This document shows positions 61,149-64,000 of a DNA stretch of 64,000 nucleotides, one piece after another (the first letter of the stretch is position 1; every line of letters starts with the position of its first letter). The DNA comes from Clostridium sp. CX1 (GTDB lineage: Bacteria; Bacillota; Clostridia; Clostridiales; Clostridiaceae). The notes beneath the pieces are model-generated. The model saw only the letters and a list, made by a program, of their open reading frames with translations, was not told where the DNA came from and searched no databases. Both the position numbers and the translations under genes were made by a program. The stretch is from assembly GCF_025398335.1 (NCBI RefSeq), contig NZ_JAODOO010000003.1:248001-312000 (forward strand). The letters are read 5' to 3'.

Positions 61149-64000
61149 ATGAGTAAAAAAGGTACAAGAGCACTTGCTAGTGCTACACTTATGTCCTTAG
61201 TTTTAACTACAGCTTTATCAGCTGGTCCAGTTCAAGCTGCAGCAGGACAAGCAACAAGACTTGGAGAAGCTGACAGATACGCTACAGCTGCTAAAGTTGC
61301 AACAAGCAACTGGGATAAAGCAGAAACTGTTGTATTAGTAAATGGTGAAGGATATGCAGACGCAGTAAGCGGATCAGCATTAGCTAAAAAATTAGGAGCA
61401 CCAATACTTTTAACTGCAGGAAATGCATTAACTACAGAAACTAAAGACGCTTTAACAAAATTAGGCGCTAAGAATGTATATGTAGTTGGTGGAAACGCTT
61501 CAGTATCAGCAGCTTTAAGAACAGAATTAAAAGCTAGCTATACAGTAACAGAATTAGGTGGAGCTAACAGATATGAAACTAACGCAGCAGTAGCTGAAGA
61601 ATTAGTTAAATTAGGAGTAGATCCAGCTAACGTAATGATGGTTGGAGGAGAAGGATTCTCAGATGCTCTTTCAGTAGCTCCAATAGCAGCTGCTAAAGGA
61701 CAAATCCTTTTACTAGGAATGAATGATGCTAACTACATGAAGCCTGTAGTTGACTTCGTTAAGAAGCACAACTCAAAAGTTACAGTAGTTGGAACAAAAG
61801 GTGTAATAAACGACACAATCTACAGTGCAGTTGGAGCAACTAGCAGAGTAGAAGGTGGAGCTGATAGATGGGATACAAACCAAAAAGTTTTAGCTGCATT
61901 CAAAGAAACAGTTAAATTTGACAAGTTATATGTTGCTTCAGCATCATACAACGCAAAAGATAATGGATTCGCAGACGCTCTAGTAGCTTCAGCTTTAGCT
62001 GGAAAATATGCTGCACCATTAGTATTAGTTGATAAAGATGGATCAACTGGAACTAACAATGCTTTAGATTACATTAAGAAGAACGCAAGCAAGACAACTG
62101 ACTTAAATGTTGTTGGTGGAACTGGTGTTGTTTCAGAATCAGTTCTTAATGCTATAACTAATGCAGTTAACCCAACTACTCCAGTAGGAGATACTACTGT
62201 TAAGTCAATAGAAGCAACAAGCTTAAATCAAATTAAAGTTGTATTTGGTACTGATGTTGATTCAGATTCAGCTGAAAGTGTATCAAACTACAAAATAGAT
62301 GGTGCTACATTATCTGACTCTAATGCAGTAGCAACACTTGGAGATGACAATAGAACTCTTTTAATAACATTAAAAGAAGCTAAGGAACAACACAAAGAAT
62401 ATACTGTTTCAGTTAAAAAAGGTGTTTTAACTGCAGATAAAATAAACAGTGTATCAGAATTTGAGCAAAAAATTGAATTCGTAGATATAACTGCTCCAAC
62501 ATTAGCTTCAGTAGCTGTAAAAGGAAACAGCAAAATAACAGTTAAGTTCTCAGAGCCAGTTAGAATGGAAGCTAATGCTGCTACAACTGGTGCAGGAATA
62601 ACTGTAAGACCAGCAAATAGCTTAGCAACATATTTCAAAATAAATGGACAAAATATATCAAGCTTTGGTCTTGACTTAGCTAACAGTGAAATCAAACACG
62701 CTATAACAACTGGAACAGGAAGTTATGTATGGTCAGATGAAGTAGACTTCTACTTTACAACAAAACTTCCAACTGGAAACAGCACATTAAAAGTTTCAGA
62801 TGGAAAAGCTAGTGATATGCTAAGCGATGCAACAAACTTTATAATCAAAGAAGTTACTCAAGATTTCAATGTTGATGCTGTAACAACTAAGCCTACAGTT
62901 AAAGAAGTTCAAGCTGATGCAGACGGAACACTTTGGGTAAGATTTGATAGACCAATGGATTCAGTTACAGCTACAAGAGTTGGTAACTATGAATTAAATG
63001 GTGCTGCATTAGCAGCAACAAAGCTTGAGTTAAAAGAAGGCGACAATACAGTTAAAATTAAAGGTGTAACAGGCATTCAAATCAATTCAAATACTTTATA
63101 TATAAAAGATAATGTAAAAGATGCTTATGGCAACAAAGTAGATGATGATACAAGAGTAAGCTTTACAAAAGTTAAAGATGAGACTAAGCCAACAGTAACA
63201 AATGTTAACATGATAGATAGTGAAACTATCCGTGTAAGATTTAGCAAGGATGTACTTGCAACTGATGCAACAAAGATAAGTAACTTTACGCTAAAAGATT
63301 CAAGTGGTGTAGACATATCAGATCATATCAGATTAGTTAAGCCATCAACTACAAGTGTTTCAGACACTACTACTGCAGGCGCTATATCACAAGTTGGCGG
63401 CGACAATGTTTGGGACATAAAGATATGGAAGAATGAAGGAGATTATGTAAGATACGGAAGAAGTGGATCTCCAACAGCTCAACAAACTGCTAACGATTGG
63501 AGATTAACAGGTTCTAAGTATACTTTAACTATTAAAGGTTTAAGAGATACAACTGGAACTGGCAATACAAGCGCTAACTTCATGGATGAATACACAACTA
63601 CTATAAATGGATCAGACGATATAGCTCCTAAGATGAACGTTACTTCTTATAGAAAAGATAATCAAAAAATCGTTCTATTCTTCACAGAAGCTATGGACAC
63701 TGATACTTTAAATGATTTAGATAACTACAAGTACAAGAACGCTTCAGGAGATAGTAAGCAATTACCATCTGCTGCTAAGATTACAGTTGGTAACGACAAC
63801 AAGAGCGTAACAATAGAGTTCCCATCAAACTACTATGTTCTTGGAAGTTCACCAAGTGGCACTATAGACAATGATAACTGGGTATATGGTATTGTTGCTT
63901 CAAACTTAAAAGATGAAGCAGGAAACTTAATAGATTCATTCAATAACTATGCTAATGTAGGTAGCGATGCATATATGGTTTCATATAAAGACAAGACTTA
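61149..64000 (+). CDS. S-layer protein with three CWB2 repeats and Ig-like domains (3' end outside window)
   Basis: The gene starts at ATG 61149 with GAGGAGGG upstream and is open to the window end (950 codons seen). There is a signal peptide (about 1-35, VQAAAG), three CWB2 repeats (about 36-340; LGEADRYATA, LGGANRYETN, EGGADRWDTN), then repeated SbsA-type Ig-like domains (for example VKSIEATSLNQIKVVF and VTNVNMIDSETIRVRF). Codon use is highly biased (AAC, GGA, GCT, CCA), as for the most abundant proteins. It is expected to form the surface array, anchored through CWB2 to an anionic wall polymer. Confidence 0.9.
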   Translation, partial: MSKKGTRALASATLMSLVLTTALSAGPVQAAAGQATRLGEADRYATAAKVATSNWDKAETVVLVNGEGYADAVSGSALAKKLGAPILLTAGNALTTETKDALTKLGAKNVYVVGGNASVSAALRTELKASYTVTELGGANRYETNAAVAEELVKLGVDPANVMMVGGEGFSDALSVAPIAAAKGQILLLGMNDANYMKPVVDFVKKHNSKVTVVGTKGVINDTIYSAVGATSRVEGGADRWDTNQKVLAAFKETVKFDKLYVASASYNAKDNGFADALVASALAGKYAAPLVLVDKDGSTGTNNALDYIKKNASKTTDLNVVGGTGVVSESVLNAITNAVNPTTPVGDTTVKSIEATSLNQIKVVFGTDVDSDSAESVSNYKIDGATLSDSNAVATLGDDNRTLLITLKEAKEQHKEYTVSVKKGVLTADKINSVSEFEQKIEFVDITAPTLASVAVKGNSKITVKFSEPVRMEANAATTGAGITVRPANSLATYFKINGQNISSFGLDLANSEIKHAITTGTGSYVWSDEVDFYFTTKLPTGNSTLKVSDGKASDMLSDATNFIIKEVTQDFNVDAVTTKPTVKEVQADADGTLWVRFDRPMDSVTATRVGNYELNGAALAATKLELKEGDNTVKIKGVTGIQINSNTLYIKDNVKDAYGNKVDDDTRVSFTKVKDETKPTVTNVNMIDSETIRVRFSKDVLATDATKISNFTLKDSSGVDISDHIRLVKPSTTSVSDTTTAGAISQVGGDNVWDIKIWKNEGDYVRYGRSGSPTAQQTANDWRLTGSKYTLTIKGLRDTTGTGNTSANFMDEYTTTINGSDDIAPKMNVTSYRKDNQKIVLFFTEAMDTDTLNDLDNYKYKNASGDSKQLPSAAKITVGNDNKSVTIEFPSNYYVLGSSPSGTIDNDNWVYGIVASNLKDEAGNLIDSFNNYANVGSDAYMVSYKDKT

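Overview
The window reads as chromosome of a low-GC, endospore-forming Firmicute, most likely Clostridium sensu stricto. The reasons are AT-rich DNA with AGA, ATA and TTA codons dominating, strong GGAGG-type ribosome sites, spore coat and cortex-lysis genes (CwlJ, GerQ-like, CotF-like), a cobalamin riboswitch and a guanine riboswitch, CWB2-type cell-wall proteins, and a clostridial-type glutamate dehydrogenase. The species cannot be fixed from sequence alone. I see no rRNA, tRNA or CRISPR array.

Layout. 1-6.0 kb: the 3' part of an SMC-like ATPase, an AIM24 protein, an L,D-transpeptidase, then a cobalamin riboswitch with an intrinsic terminator in front of a shortened RlmN/Cfr-like radical SAM enzyme. 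6.1-13.9 kb: an RpiR regulator and a catabolic cluster with an alpha-glucoside PTS (EIICB and EIIA), a GH4 6-phospho-alpha-glucosidase, and the three enzymes of a semi-phosphorylative Entner-Doudoroff branch (IlvD/Edd-type dehydratase, KDG kinase, KDPG aldolase). 14.1-21.5 kb: a Na+/H+ antiporter with foreign-looking codon use, a type 1 IPP isomerase, a RocB-like M20 peptidase, two DUF2382 proteins, and a LysR regulator divergent from a ferredoxin-nitroreductase. 21.7-27.0 kb: a BceRS-UppP-BceAB cell-envelope antibiotic defence module with two overlapping BceR-type operators. 27.1-31.5 kb: a Gln/Pro repeat protein with a Met/Cys/His-rich tail and a SWIM-SNF2 helicase.

31.5-43.1 kb is mostly housekeeping: a sulfurtransferase, the guanine-riboswitch pbuX-xpt operon, a diguanylate cyclase, two DEAD-box helicases, ManA, a GidA-like flavoprotein, a 56-residue zinc-ribbon protein behind a leader with a possible 8-codon peptide, and a TtcA-like enzyme. 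43.1-53.8 kb: a DUF2935 protein, glutamate dehydrogenase with a long regulatory region, a GT2/GT39 lipid-linked glycosylation pair, the GerQ-like/CwlJ spore pair, a CHASE4-GGDEF-EAL protein, and a CotF-SDR coat operon. 53.8-56.1 kb: a TnpB-family element with a highly structured 3' region. 56.1-64.0 kb: a surface-layer locus with three CWB2 proteins, a DegV protein and a possible small RNA. The last gene is a large S-layer protein that runs off the right edge.

The most interesting points are the B12-riboswitch control of a truncated RlmN-like enzyme, the coupling of an alpha-glucoside PTS to a KDG/KDPG branch whose dehydratase lacks a usual Fe-S cysteine, the tandem BceR boxes, the metal-ligand-rich repeat protein, the leader peptide before the zinc-ribbon gene, and the TnpB element beside coat genes.
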